From: Xanthostigma xanthostigma
Taxonomy: Eukaryota; Arthropoda; Insecta; Raphidioptera; Raphidiidae
Assembly (NCBI GenBank): GCA_963575645.1
Contig: OY754465.1
Coordinates: 57,621,901 to 57,685,900, forward strand
DNA length: 64,000 nt
Reading direction: 5' to 3'
Shown: piece after piece, positions 1-11,620 of the stretch
Layout of the letters: each line of letters opens with the position of its first letter
Numbering within the stretch: the stretch's first letter is position 1
Translations under genes and position numbers: made by a program
Notes under the pieces: generated by a model
What the model saw: only the letters and a program-made list of their open reading frames with translations
Database searches by the model: none
Told to the model about the DNA's origin: nothing

Positions 1-654
1 TTCTAAATGGGAACTTTTCCATAATAAATTTTTACAAAAGGTTAAAAGTCGATGATACTAATAAATTATTGTCATAAAGGCATTAATAAATATTTTTTTT
101 AATATTAATTATTTCAGTATTTTACTTAATTGACTAACTTTTGAATTTTTTGTACAAAGTTAGGTTAGAAAAAATAAATTGATGTAAATATCTGAATTTT
201 ACATATTTTTTGCAGTAAATAATTAAAAAAAGAAATTAGAAGTAATAAAAAATAAAATTAAATCATTAAAAAGTTGAAAATTTAGTTAAAATTGTCAAGA
301 ATAAATGTCCATAATCGAAAACTGCTAAGGTATAATAATTTTTTTTATTGATTAAAAGTCTCAAAATTGGAAAAAATATTAAAATATGCGTAAGACATCG
401 ATGCTTTACATAGTTAGTTTTCGGAACTGCTGACATTATTTGGTTATTTGCAAAAAATTAAAATGTACCGTTTGCATTCTAGGTTGACATATTTTCCATA
501 AGACTACATGTAAAAGTTATTTTTAATTTTTAACTTCATAAATCTCCTAATGATTTTGGATTTTTTACAGAAAATTTTGTCATAAAAAATCTATTAAAAA
601 AAATTTATTTCAGATTTTTTTCATTATCTTCGTAAAACGGCTCAACCTCCTTAA
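1..654. mobile_element. Partial TTAA-flanked (piggyBac-like) MITE, copy 1
   Basis: The sequence aligns in the same orientation with 14308-14978, with only scattered substitutions and small indels. Its right end is CTCAACCTCC followed by TTAA at 651-654. About 40 bases of the left end, compared with the second copy, lie outside the window. There is no coding frame of note, and the interior is very AT-rich. The TTAA next to the terminal repeat is the target duplication used by piggyBac-type transposases. Assignment to that superfamily is inferred from this alone. Confidence 0.7.
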
Positions 655-1119
655 TAACTTTGTTGCAAAATTAAAAGACGAAATCATAATAACATTACAT
701 GATTTTCATACTTGTTTGTTTAATAATTGCATTTAATTATTGCTCGTTAATTTTATTTTTCCCATGTTTATTCTAGAATTACTAATGTATGCACATATGG
801 GTAATTAAAGTATATATAATATACTTTGTGTTACAGTATATATAAGCAGGCATTTAAAATTTATTTGCGCGATAAGAATGTCAGATGTAATTAAATATTT
901 AATCCAACGTGTTTCTGACACAAAGTTGACTTTTATTACAGGTAAAGCAGGTTGTTTCAATAAGAAAAGAATCAAAGGAGGATTAAATTGTATTATGTCC
1001 CGTTTGTCGTTGCCATATATGCTGTACAAAATAATTCTAAACGTAGGAAGTGGGACAAATTAGAAAAATGAATCAAATTTAATAATTGGACGTTTCGTCA
1101 ATTTATGATGACTAAGAGC

Positions 1120-1282
1120 TATTTATCTATATGTTACGGTTAATACAAGAAAGTAGTTAATTTGCGAATTAATCGGTTAATTACCCGAATTAACCAATCC
1201 TTGACGTAGGTTAATTCGGGTATTAGCCGGTTAATTCGCGAATAAACTACTTTCTCGTATTAGCCGTAACATATATACAAAT
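1120..1282. repeat. Foldback (hairpin) element
   Basis: Two arms of about 63 bases (1132-1194 and 1209-1272) are reverse complements with few mismatches and only about 14 bases between them. Weaker pairing extends outward to about 1120 and 1282. The arms carry repeated TTAATTCG/CGAATTAA motifs. It has no reading frame and is best called a foldback MITE of unknown superfamily. Confidence 0.75.
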
Positions 1283-1299
1283 ACGGGAAAGAAAAAAAA

Positions 1300-1400
1300 A
1301 ACAGTGTGGTACCGATTAGAGTGTGTTAATTCGCACACATTGTGATGAAACATACATCGTTCTCATATTACAATATTATGTTTCATCACGATTAATAAAA
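1300..1400. repeat. Hairpin repeat, partial copy related to 13208-13350
   Basis: The stretch carries GTGTTAATTCGCACACAT and TGTGATGAAACAT followed by the inverse ATGTTTCATCACGAT. The same modules (GGTACC, GTGTTAATTCG, TGATGAAAC, GTTTCATCA) occur in inverted order at 13208-13350. Both copies also share a neighbouring CGGGAAAGAAAA / TTCTTCCCG segment, so they are two members of one small family. Confidence 0.55.
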
Positions 1401-2340
1401 ACTAACCCAGGTAAAATCAATATATATAAGAAATTCATATAATGATAAAAATTAATTAATAATTTAATGAATTACGGTTAAATTTCAACCACTGGGCGGA
1501 CTACTTAGCTGGTTGTACCCGGCCACGCGTTGCTGTGGTTCAGTCTGGGTTGTGTTTGTTGCAGTTACGTTCAACAGTTTGCGTTTACATTGCCCTAAAC
1601 TCTAAAGTATTTTATATAGTGCGTGTTGATTTAACGTCCTACAGATGGCGCTGTTTTTCTAAAAAAGCATGTTTTTATCGTCACAGGTGTGACATCTATT
1701 GAATCTATATATTATATGACATCCCGTGGCCCAATTTTGACCGCGCTTATCTCCGAAACCACTAAATCGAATTTTGTAAATGTGTCTTGCTTGGTGCAAC
1801 TTACGCTATAAGATAGTTTTTACTAAATATTTTGTACAAAATTACGATGTTTTCTCAAAAAAAAAAACAGTTTTAGTAACATGTAACAACATCTGATAGA
1901 ATTTTCAGAGAGTTCTTAGTTCAGAAGCAAAGAAAAAAATTGTTTTAATACCAAGTAGCGACATCTGTTCGAATTCGCTCAAAGCTATTAGTTCATTAGC
2001 AAATCTGGTAAAATTTGCTCAAAGCTGTTAGTTCAGACGCCGGGCCGCAAACTAAATATATTTTGCAGAATTATATTTATCGCACCCGTGTGAAACGGTA
2101 GGGAGCGCGAGTAGGTTTTGTTAGCTACCAGGCAAAAACACAAAATAAATATAATAATCAATTTGTAGCCTATATTTTATTGAATTGCATCACTTCTTAG
2201 TTTTCATATGCGACATGGCCTTTGTCTGGTCATCGTCTCCTCGCCACCAACTACCGTGTGTGTTCAGTGAAAATGACTTGGTCCTATGCAAAAAATCATG
2301 CTGAAGCGAATGGGCTTATAGAAACCTTATAGAAAAAAGT
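1400..2340. other. Gene-free stretch with retroposon-like debris
   Basis: There is no coding signal. At 1525-1552 CCCGGCCACGCGTTGCTGTGG resembles the conserved terminus of insect RTE-type or SINE retroposons. A related CCGGGCCACGCGTCGCG occurs at 40328. The part 2160-2240 (ending ATGCGACATGGCCTTTGTCTGG) is repeated inverted at 43360-43430. Confidence 0.4.
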
Positions 2341-2678
2341 GCGCTGAATCGAATGAGCACAAGCGCAGAACTGTATCTTTTCTGGTTTCGAAGCTATGAG
2401 CATTTAAAGTTTGAAAATGTCAAACTCGATTATCTCCGAAACTAGACAAGATACAGAGCTGCGCCTGTGCTCATTGGATTCAGCGTGTCAAAATCTACCG
2501 GGTAACCTTAATATCGACCCGTTCTGGGAGACTTCGATTTTCAAAATTTTTTCAGGGGGGGGCGACTATTATTTTTTCATTTTAAATAAAGTGCAGTATC
2601 GACCGGAAATTTATATAATATATGGTTGAAAATGACTTGGTCCTATGCAAAAAATCATGCTGAATCGAATGAGCTTAT
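2268..2678. repeat. Direct repeat pair of about 49 bases
   Basis: The segments at 2268-2316 and 2629-2678 are nearly identical. Each contains GAAAATGACTTGGTCCTATG followed by CAAAAAATCATGCTGAA. They flank the foldback at 2343-2489, so the whole may be one composite repeat. Confidence 0.6.
2343..2489. repeat. Foldback repeat with GCTGAATCGAATGAGC arms
   Basis: Arm 2343-2391 is the approximate reverse complement of 2432-2489. Both contain GAATCnAATGAGCACA and TGTATCTT followed by TTTCG. The outer motif TGCTGAATCGAATGAGC recurs directly at 2659-2676. A diverged relative lies at 33088-33440. A frame of 72 codons crosses it but looks like chance. Confidence 0.55.
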
Positions 2679-3179
2679 TTAGAAGTACGTAGCTATTGTA
2701 GTTTTCAAGTTATAGCGTTTTTAATTTTTTCGAGAAAAATATATAAAAATATATATAAATATATAAAAACGGGTCCTTTATTATTACACAATATTACACA
2801 GTATTTTTTTAAAAATAATTAAAAATAGTCTGTCCAGGATTTTTGTAGCAAACCCATTTTTAATATATTTTCCAATATACTAAATTCATGATAAAATATG
2901 TTTCATTCTATTATCAGCTCGATGAAGGTCGATTTAGATTCGGTTCTTCCACTAGTATATCACGTGGGGAAGCGCAGTACACTCTTGGGCACAAAGAAAC
3001 ACCACAGCTCGTGTACAGTACACTTCTTACAGTATATAAAAACAGGTGAGTATTCGAATGCAACGTTGTGTCAAAATTTCAAAGCAATCGGTGTATCTAA
3101 TTAATTATCTGACCTTGCCACTGAAGTACCTACCCTACTGTACACTTTCAACTGTGACTTGGTCAGCCCTGAATACTCT

Positions 3180-3870
3180 TGCCTCACCAGGGTACATAAA
3201 CATAATGTCGCACGTTGAAAACAATAGTGACACTATACAAAAAAGTTGACTTTTCACCTTTTGTAAGATTCATGTTTTACTGCAAGAGTGTCACTATACG
3301 AAAATTTCCGTTTGCTCATAAATCCACTTATTTCCGCTAGATTGAGCTAGTGTCACTTTATAATTTAAAAGAATTGTCCATGGTCGTGTATGATATAACG
3401 ACACTAGTTTAATTGTGTCAAAGCAGTTGTTTGGTACGTACGTCGCTGTAAGTGAAAAAGTGACACATTTTGTTAAATGACAGTTACTGATTACAATTGC
3501 TACAAAAATTAATGCAAGTAAGTAAATACATAAAATGACACATTTTGTTTAATGACACTTTATGCAGTTGAAGTCTCCAATTTACTGATTATAGGTTATG
3601 ACAACAATGACACTAAACAAAAAATTATTGTTGAAAGGTCTTTTTTTTAATAACTTTATTTTTAACATTGTGGTCAACAATAATAAATTGTTTCATTATT
3701 AACAAAAGAATCTCTATAAGCGGTATTTTAATAGTAACTTTTTTAGGACAAAACAATATTATTAAAACTAAAAAGTGCTCTACTGTAAAATGTAATTTTT
3801 TGCTTAATGTCACTTTTGTTTTCAACGTGCGATGTGATATAATACGTATGAGAATACTCACTTAGGGCTA
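3180..3870. mobile_element. TIR element with an array of TGACAC/GTGTCA motifs
   Basis: The ends contain the inverted pair TCGCACGTTGAAAACAA (from about 3208) and TTGTTTTCAACGTGCGA (ending about 3832). Between them TGACAC or its complement occurs roughly ten times, often as GTGACACTATAC, GTGTCACTATAC or GACACATTTTGTT. GAATACTC occurs just outside both ends and could be an 8-base target duplication, although the terminal bases are not obviously inverted. The 78- and 65-codon frames inside overlap antisense and are unlikely to be genes. Confidence 0.55.
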
Positions 3871-4198
3871 CGGTTCAGTTGCGTGAATAAATGCCATGTA
3901 GATTTGAAATCGCTTTGATTTTTTTTATGTGGCCGTCCCTTGTAGGCGTTTATTTTTTCCTTGTTAACTGCTTCAAACAATTTACAAATTAATTTTTTTC
4001 TTGTTGGTGTGAATATATTTATTACATTATCATCTATGTTTTGTATTCTCGTGTCAAATGCTGTAGCTTTTTAAATTGTTATATTTAAAAAAAAAACAAA
4101 GTTCGCGGCTACTTTTCGACATAGTGATCTCTTTACATTTATGCTGTTTTTATTACACATATTTATTTTTATTTTTGTCAGTTTTAAAGCTGTTTTTT

Positions 4199-4890
4199 GA
4201 CGTGATAACGTCTTATAAATTGATGAAAACACCAGCTGCACGCACGAAAAAGTGTAACGCCGTAACGTTCCGCCTGACCTTGTGCGTGCAAGCGAGAGCG
4301 CAGTATAACCGATAGAGAAGCACGATCGGCGTCGGCTTGTAGGCATTTCACTCTTCTCGCGTGACGTCAGAGAGTAGTGTGCGTTCAACATTTTTTTCGG
4401 CTGTTCCAGCGAAAGCTACATCTGACAGATGGCCTTTGTTTTATAAACCGTGGAAATTAAGACTTAAAATCAAGATATCTAATAAAAATGTCATAAATTA
4501 TCGAATTTTTAAAGCAATTTTTCAGATAATACATCGTTATTTGTTCGTTTTTGCACGGATATTTTTTGTGTCATATAATTATTACCGATTCATCCAAGCC
4601 AAAGTATAACTGAACGCACGATAATGGATCTGCATTTCATAACAGCAGATAAATTATACGGTTTGTTAACAAATATATAATAGGTATATTATACATTCTT
4701 TTAAATGTCTTTTATAATTGCTTAAAAATATGTATTTTGCTTTGGTTGATCAAATTATTAGTCGGTAAAAATATAGTTTGACAGCTACTAAAATTTAGGT
4801 TATGTATTATTAAATATGATTTTCGAGCGGAATACGTTATCACGTAAAACTATCGTCCGTAAACCGACTTTACAGACAACCAATTTTTTA
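4199..4890. mobile_element. Family A MITE, copy 1
   Basis: The left end is GACGTGATAACGTCTTATAA. The right end contains ACGTTATCACGTAAAACTAT and finishes ACCGACTTTACAGACAACCAA. The inverted CGTGATAACG / CGTTATCACG pair forms the core terminal repeat. The left third contains GCACGCACGAAAAAG, CGCGTGACGTCAGAGAGTAG and CATCTGACAGATGGCC. Four other copies lie in this window. A 106-codon antisense frame (4071-4391) crosses it but does not stay in register between copies. Confidence 0.75.
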
Positions 4891-4919
4891 ATACCGTAAA
4901 CGGTTCATATTTATTTTGG

Positions 4920-6600
4920 AAATACAGTGTAAACTCCATTTAACGTCACTCGATATAACGATGTCAAAGATACGACCCGCGGGCCGCATTCGGCCCTAAA
5001 GCCATCTCCATACGACCCGCGACCAAAAACTATCCCATGAGGATTTTAGACAGCATTCAATGGCTACTACGTATTTTTAAAATTGCTAGATCCTCAAGCT
5101 CTAGGTAATTTACTCTTTTTGTTACCGTTATATAAAAATAACTTATCTAGTTCTAAGGGTTTACTATGACGCTTTGTAAATATCTATTAATTTTACAAAT
5201 AAAATTGAATTGAATTGAAAATTGATTTAAACTAAATAAATAAAGATTTTAGGAAAAATCAGTGTGACACCCCTGGTTTAAGATGGAAAGAAACTTTCTC
5301 AGATACCAATGATTTGGATGTATAGTGTCCGACCGATCTTTCGGTTTCGATTTCGGCCTAGTTTCGGTTACGGCTGCCATCCGGCCGAAACAGAAACTAC
5401 ATTTGGGAGGTTTCGCGCTGAAGTCATGTGTTCTTGTTGTATTTGGTAGGTAGGTACTTATTAATTTTAATTTTATTGTATGGTTCCTTAACAAGAGTAC
5501 CATACAAAATGACTAAAGTTTGGAAGAAATTATTTTGTTCTTAAGATGAAAGAGTTTTTTTTTGTTTTTTATACCTACCTAACATATTTATAAGGTAAAT
5601 ACTTTTTACTAAAAAGTAATTTTGTTTTGCAACTTTTATTTTATTTCATAATATTAAAAAAAAAGTATATTTATTTGTGCTTTTTGAAATAAGGGGGATA
5701 ATATGATTAGTTAAAACACCAGAGACTGAGTGATTAATATGATAGATAGATAGATAGTTTATTGATGCTTATACTTAAAAAAGTTTGCACATGTCAGACA
5801 ATATCGTTACAATTAAAATATTCAGTATAACTGTAAAAGCATTTTTTCTTAAGATAAGATAAAATAATTTTTTTAAATTTATTTTTATCCATTTCCTTGA
5901 CGGAGACTGGCAGATGATTAGATTAAAAAATTTCGGTTCGTAATATGAGATCCCATTTCTGGTTTTGTTTAATCTGTGAAACTCTATGTTGATGCTACCC
6001 TTGTGTGATTGATTGAAAAATAAAAAAAATAAAGACTGATTATGATAATGTTTACTTTATTTTTTCCACGAATACATGCGGTTTCGGCCGTAAAAACTAG
6101 TTTCGGTCGGACACTATTTGAATGTGAATCATTCCTGGTTCCAAGATCTTGGATAAGGCAAAACGTTCATTGATATTTTCTATTTTTTCATATAGTTGTA
6201 CAGACCTATCGGATGACACGGTGTCAGTGGGATTAGTGAAGAAGTTGGTGCTGTAGTAGCAGCAAACTGTTTGCGACATTCTCCTTGCGCTTTGCCGCTT
6301 TCCACACGGTCATAGTCCCAAGGCACTCGTTTCGTGGATAACGAATTCGATGCTTGAAAAGAAAAATAAAAGGCTTTGTATATACTCGTCTCTCTTTCTC
6401 CTACACATATATTGTGTACCGTACACTTGGCTTCGATCCATTGCCTTGTTTAATGCTTCATTGCGTCTATGTTTTTATATTTCACTCACTGGATTTTTTT
6501 TGAGGTTATGATAAACAGTCGAGTAAATCCAACAGAATTTCGTGTTTATGCAGGTAACTTATCATTGTTAGTGGCGTTAGTGCTGAGAAAATCGAACAGT
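4920..6600. other. Gene-free stretch with pogo-like end and SINE debris
   Basis: TACAGTGTAAACTCC at 4925 resembles the TACAGTCGAACCTGG end of the pogo-like MITE at 62196. CGACCCGCGGGCCGC (4973) is repeated shortly after as CGACCCGCGACC. There is a (GATA)n run at about 5741-5756. ATTTCGGCCT-type runs with TCGGTCGGACACTAT at 5326-5350 and 6100-6115 appear to be an inverted pair of short ends of a further element. No coding signal. Confidence 0.35.
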
Positions 6601-6865
6601 TTGTTAACTTTCCAGCAGTGGGGGCCTTAGGGGATTGCGAGCAGAGCAATCGCCCAGGGCCTCGCTCTTGCAGGGGCCTCGCGCAACAACCTGAATAGAA
6701 AAATGTTGATACTTAATGCTGTATTTTATCTTTAGCTACTTATTAGTCTAAATTTATGAAAGGAAACCTTGACTGACTTACTGATTGACTGACTAATTTA
6801 TCAACACATAGCTCAAACCACTGGACGGATTGGGGTGAAAGGCACACAGATAGTTATTGCGACGT

Positions 6866-7096
6866 AGGATTAAGACTCCTTGATGCCCTAAGCATTTCTT
6901 ACCTATGGGCCTTCATCTCTAATAGCAGTCTAAAAAAATTCTAATATTATCTGCCTTTGCCAAGCTAGGTTTATAAAAAAAATGTTTTTCAAATTGTGTA
7001 TGTCATAAACTTAAAATTGATAGAAGAAAGTTAAAAAGCGTAGAACTTTAGGAAAAAATTGAATTTTACAATCAATCTCATTGAAAATTTGACTAC
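6866..7096 (+). mobile_element. Fragment of the hAT MITE seen intact at 25090
   Basis: GGATTAAGACTCCTTGATGC and CCTAAGCATTTCTTAC match the left part of 25090-25566. A second matching block around 7030-7090 contains AAAGTTAAAAAGCGTAGAA. The terminal CAGTG and the right half are not seen, so it is a decayed or truncated copy. Confidence 0.6.
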
Positions 7097-7199
7097 TTAA
7101 TTACAGTTTTAAAATAGTTATTGGCGTAACTAGTAGTCTAAGTCATTCATGGCGTGTCATGACTTAGCCTACAAGTTGCGCCCATAATTTTATTCAACA

Positions 7200-8640
7200 A
7201 TTGCGCGTTATTCATGTTTTAATTATAATGAGATGTTGTAAATATCTATTTATTTCTTTATAAAAAAACTGTCAATACTAACAGCACCAAACAGCACGAT
7301 TCAATGTTTTGGTTTGAGGTTAGCCGGTTATGAATAAACTCCATGTCGAAAACATTCGGCCTCTCAATTTTAGCCTCAATGGGTAACAACGGAGTTGTTG
7401 TTACCTACTATTTCGTTACGACTCAGAAAATAGTTACGTTTATTTTCATTACTCCATAATGGCCGAGCTAGTAGGAATCTTCATTGAGTTATGACAAGTA
7501 ATTGTCACCAGTAGGTAAATGGCTATTTAGGGTTCGGTTTTTACTTTTTAGGTATGATAAAACATGAATAACGCGCATGAGTTGAATAAATACTTTTATC
7601 TGTCTACCCTGATTTTGCACAATTCTGTGAAATGTAATTTCTGAAAATTTATTTTTTTATTAATTTATTTTCTGCAGTATGAATGAAATATTATGGGTTG
7701 TAGACGCACGATAACCGAGGACGTTACGTCAATTTTTGAAGTATTGTAAATCTGATGTAATAATTAAAATTTTGTTTTTGTATGTTACTTCTTGCAATAA
7801 TGGTTTGTTTATAATAGAGACTGATTGTGAAATACTATATTTTCTTAAGTAGTATAAAACTTCAACATAATTTGTCAAATCTTTTCCAACTGTTATTTTT
7901 GTTAGATATGCTGTCATTCCTTATTTACAAACAACTTTTATTCTAAGCAAAAAACTTTTATATTTACTTGTATCAGACTTCGAACTTTTTTCTTATCTTG
8001 TAAAAATTTCCTTCGCCTCACAACAAAAAATCACATCCGAATTTTACGAAATTAAACAAGATAAATTTTCTATTTTTTTTTTTTTGCTGAGCATTTTTCT
8101 ACTCAACGTTATACTTATTTTAATCATGACTAATTTATCTGGAACACTACGAACAACATTTTTATAATAAAAAATGAAATATGAAATTGACTTTTCTTCT
8201 TGATAATAAGTTTTTCCAGAAAGATTATGAATATTTCTCATTACAGAAAGCAATCACTTCGTTCACACATTTTTTTTACGTTCAGATTACGTTCAAGATT
8301 TTATTTTATTGTCGTCTTTATCGAGCTGAATGGAAATTTAGTTGTGCAAGTAAAGGACGGAGAAAGTAATGATACTGTTTGAATAAATACACGAAGTGCA
8401 TTCTATCCGTTCGTTTCTGTAGTCACGGATTTAAACGGCCATGTTTCTACTTAATATAGCACTGGCCTTACAATATTTTCACAACGTTATCATTGAGTAC
8501 AAGTCCTTCAGATAATGACTCCGCTGTAATCACAGACGTAAAATATAAATGGACCGAGCATTATTAGTATTATTAGCATTATTAGTATATTAGTACAATG
8601 AAGTGATGACAACATCCGATATAAGAGAGAAGCGGTCGTC
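7200..8640. other. Gene-free AT-rich stretch
   Basis: Only short overlapping frames on both strands are present. AATTGCGCGTTATTCATGTTTT at 7199 has an inverse (AAAACATGAATAACGCGC) at 7559-7576, which suggests a short-arm TIR element of about 380 bases. Nothing else was recognised. Confidence 0.35.
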
Positions 8641-8722
8641 TTTTTAACCGACGAAAAACAAAAACGGAGGAGGTTCTCAATTCGACGCGTATATTATTTT
8701 TTTTTATTTTTTTTTTTTTTTA

Positions 8723-9055
8723 TTTATGTATGACCACGCATAACTTTTTACAGAGTAGTCCGATTTTGAAAATTATTTTTTTGTTTGAAAGGGTATACCC
8801 CGAAGTTGGTCCCATATAAATTTGGTAAAAAAATTCCAACCCTAAGGGTAGGAAAACAGGGGATGATTGATTGTTCACTCACTGATTGTAATGTATGACC
8901 ACACATAACTTTTTACCGAGTGGTCCAATTTTGATAATTATTTTTTTATTGGATAGGGTATACCTCGAGGCTCGTCTCATATAAATTTGGAAAAAAACTC
9001 CTACCCTAAGGGTGGGAAAATAGAGGTGATTTATAGTTCACTCACAGATTTTCAT
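8723..9055 (+). repeat. Tandem pair of about 168-base units
   Basis: Unit 1 (about 8723-8890) and unit 2 (about 8891-9055) both start ATGTATGACCAC and run through ACTTTTTAC, GGGTATAC, CCCTAAGGGT and GTTCACTCAC. They follow GGAGGAGGTTCTCAATTCG (about 8666), the leader of a repeat common in insect genomes. A diverged relative begins at 36760. Confidence 0.65.
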
Positions 9056-9102
9056 GCTTTGTGTATTACAATTATAAATTATATAGCCACAAAAAATTAT
9101 AA

Positions 9103-9600
9103 AATAAAAACTTTTTAACAAAAAAATTAAACCGCCGAAAAACTGAAAAGCAAAAAATAATAAATCTTTTTATTTAACTAAGTTCTATCTAAGTAGTTGA
9201 ACGTATGTGACAGTCTAGTATATCTAAGTAATTTTGAGTCGGCGTCAAACCATCAATGAACAAAGATCACTAAAAGAAATAATCAAATCAAATTAACAAT
9301 GATAAGTGAAATCTTCAGCGATAAACATTAACATTCCAAACATGCGCTCTCCACACGACCACTCGCAAAGACGTGTGCCCTCAGTGTGCCCGTTCGGGTT
9401 GCTCTGTCGCTGACATTAACTTCGTGAACGCTCAGAGATTTCCGGCGAAGGATTGTTGACGCCGACTCAAAATTACTTAGATATACTAGACTGTCACATA
9501 CGTTCAACTACTTAGATAGAACTTAGTTAAATAAAAAGATTTATTATTTTTTGCTTTTCAGTTTTTCGGCGGTTTAATTTTTTTGTTAAAAAGTTTTTAT
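9103..9600. repeat. Large inverted repeat, arms about 147 bases
   Basis: Arm 9103-9250 and arm 9455-9600 are almost perfect reverse complements. They contain AAACCGCCGAAAAACTG, AGATAGAACTTAGTT and GAGTCGGCGTCAA. The 204-base spacer has a more balanced base composition than the arms. With the tandem units at 8723-9055 it probably forms one element starting near 8640, the same layout as 36760-37252. Confidence 0.75.
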
Positions 9601-9656
9601 TCTAAATACCGATAACATACTACCGATGTTCAGTTTTTAAGAATATAAAAAAAAAA

Positions 9657-9971
9657 GGTAAAAAAAACTTTTAAATTAAACGCTTTTATTGTACAATCGA
9701 TAATGTACTAAAAACTAGAAAATAAATATGATTAAACTCAAATAAAATCGTGGGGGGCATTTAGTAGAAAACTTTCATTTGTTTGAGATTAGAAATCATA
9801 TTTAGCTTTCGACTGTCTTCTTCGGCCATAATGTAACTGTAACTATAAATGCTCTCCACGATTTTATTTTAGTTTTATCAAAGCCCCCTATGGTGAGTCA
9901 TATTTATTTTCTAGTTGTTAGTACATTATCGATTGTACAATAAAAGCGTTAAACTTAAAAGTTTTTTTTAC
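9657..9971. mobile_element. TIR element, about 315 bases
   Basis: The left arm (9657 to about 9760) and right arm (about 9855-9971) are inverted copies. They share AAACGCTTTTATTGTACAATC, TAATGTACTAA and CTAGAAAATAAATATGA. Purine-rich AGGTAAAAAAAAC-type ends close the element. No reading frame and no clear target duplication. Confidence 0.65.
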
Positions 9972-9998
9972 CTATTTTTATTTTCAACATTTTAGTTT

Positions 9999-10195
9999 GA
10001 TTTGCATCCGGACGAAAGCCGGAATGGTCAGTTAGTTATTATAATAGTGTATTGTCATCGGAACTACATACGTGTGCAACATTTCAACTCAATCGGATAA
10101 CGGGAAATAGTTGCAAAAGCTAACCCAATATTTGAAACAAAGAAACACAGAAACAAAGAAATGTACGGAGTTAATCTAAATAAAAGCGTTTAAAA
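9999..10195 (+). repeat. Retroposon 3' tail, GATTTGCATCCGGACGAAAG family
   Basis: GATTTGCATCCGGACGAAAG, AGTTAGTTATTATAAT and TTTCAACTCAATCGGATAAC also occur at 59269-59580 (tandem) and, inverted and diverged, at 15114-15320. The order of motifs ending in AAACAAAGAAACACAG and TAAATAAAAGC is typical of truncated non-LTR retroposon or SINE 3' ends. No protein remains. Confidence 0.55.
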
Positions 10196-10321
10196 ACAAC
10201 ATTTAATAAGGCTTGTAAGTGCTATATTGTTGATAATAGCAATTGGGCGAATGAAGGAATTTTAGAACATTAGGATAAGGTAGGCAAATCTTGAGCATAG
10301 GAATTTGACAGGTAATCTTGA

Positions 10322-10600
10322 ATGAACCATCTCGATATTTATCTGGAATTATTGAGGGAAACCTTGGAAAACCTCAACAAAGATGACCGGTACAGGAATT
10401 ACCGTTTCTCGACGAGAGGCAGCAGGAAAAAGTTCCCAGCCAGATCTTCCCCCGCGGGGATTCGAACCCGGTACCCCTTAAATGCGAGTCTAGTGCTCTC
10501 ACCGCTACGCACCACTACTTGGTATCTTTGAGCTATAAATGCAATAGTATATTCTAGCAAGGGGTAGTAATATGGCCGCACAAGCTATGGAGAATTTAAT
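10322..10600 (-). repeat. tRNA-derived SINE fragment
   Basis: On the minus strand 10515-10446 reads as a tRNA-like head with an A-box-like GCGTAGCGGTGAGAGC and a perfect B box, GGTTCGAATCC. The anticodon-arm region reads AGACTCGCATTTAAG, but a cloverleaf acceptor stem is not evident, so it is not called as a tRNA gene. Downstream on the same strand lies a body with TTTTCCTGCTGCCTCTCGTC. The 69-codon plus-strand frame here is a by-product. Confidence 0.6.
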
Positions 10601-10889
10601 TATAAGAATGTAATGTGCTTAGCTATATGAATGAAACTAACTCACGCCGAGGAGTATTCAAAAACAATTAAACACATCAAACGAAAATTAAGAAAGATTA
10701 TGAATAAGATTAGAATGCGCCGAGTACATATTTTACAATACAGTAATATTATGTAATTCATAAAGTACACATAATATTTCAGCGGAATCAAAGAGGACTT
10801 CATCACAACTAGGGCCACATATTGGTAATTAGTAGCGGCTTGTCATACTGTAATAGCGACATGGCGTCAAAAAGTTGATTTCTTTAAAA

Positions 10890-11620
10890 TATTTATTTAT
10901 TTATGTCCATATTCACCGAACACTATTAAAGATAGAAGTTACTAATCTTGGAAAAAATTTATTCGCGAGAATCATATCATCATCATCATGTATATATTAA
11001 TACTCTAAGGTTAAAGATGTTTGCCTCCACATAAATTATATATCATTTTACAGATAATTGCTTGCTCTACTGACATCGAAAACTAAAACAATTATTATTG
11101 CTTTTGTTTTTGTAAATTAATTAAAATACAGCAACGCTGAACAACGTCTGCCATCTGACGGTGACGGCTTTAATTTTGAAACAGCGAGCAACGCTGAACA
11201 ACGTCATAGCAATGCTGCATATGATGCCATATGACGGCTTAGCTCAACGCTTTTGCTACTTGCGCCTCTATATGACAATTTTAGTAAAATATTTCTTCGA
11301 TCTGTCATCTAAGCTTCATATTGTAATACAACAAAAAGAAGAACGTTATAAGCAGTGTGCAAAATTAGAAACGAATTGAATACCTGCAATCATATTTAAA
11401 AAATAATTTTGTAAAGTGATAATTATTATACTTATTTAGTGCGAATAATTTGCACAGGTCACACTAGTACAATTTACTTTCAATTCATCAAGCAAAATAT
11501 CAGGTAGTAAATTTAGTTAAAGAATAAATATACATTGCACACTCCTTGCTCTGTTTGTTGAATATTTTGACGTTCACCCAAAAATCCGACCGGTGGATTA
11601 TTTGAAACCTTGAGACTGTG
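10890..11620. mobile_element. TIR element interrupted by a nested retroposon
   Basis: The outer parts (10905-10965 and 11468-11620) align with 61521-61700. CCGAACACTATTAAAGATAG and CTAATCTTGG lie on the left. TGTTGAATATT and CAAAAATCCGACCG lie on the right. In the paralogue these two parts are adjacent, so 10966-11467 was inserted. The right terminus seen at 62063 is missing here. Confidence 0.65.
10966..11467 (-). mobile_element. Family F retroposon-like element, copy 1 (inserted)
   Basis: This is the reverse complement of 13421-13895 and related to 49736-50333. Read on the minus strand it begins TACTAGTGTGACCTGTGC and contains TTTAAATATGATTGCAGGTATTC and several GTCAGATGGCA motifs. It ends in a run of GAT triplets (plus strand ATCATCATCATCATG). 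The simple-repeat tail and variable 3' end suggest non-LTR or SINE-type mobilisation. No coding capacity. Confidence 0.6.

Noticed and set aside
4071..4391. 106-codon minus-strand frame
   Set aside because: It overlaps family A copy 1. The matching region in copies 2 and 3 has indels that are not multiples of three, and it overlaps an opposing frame, so it is not a gene.
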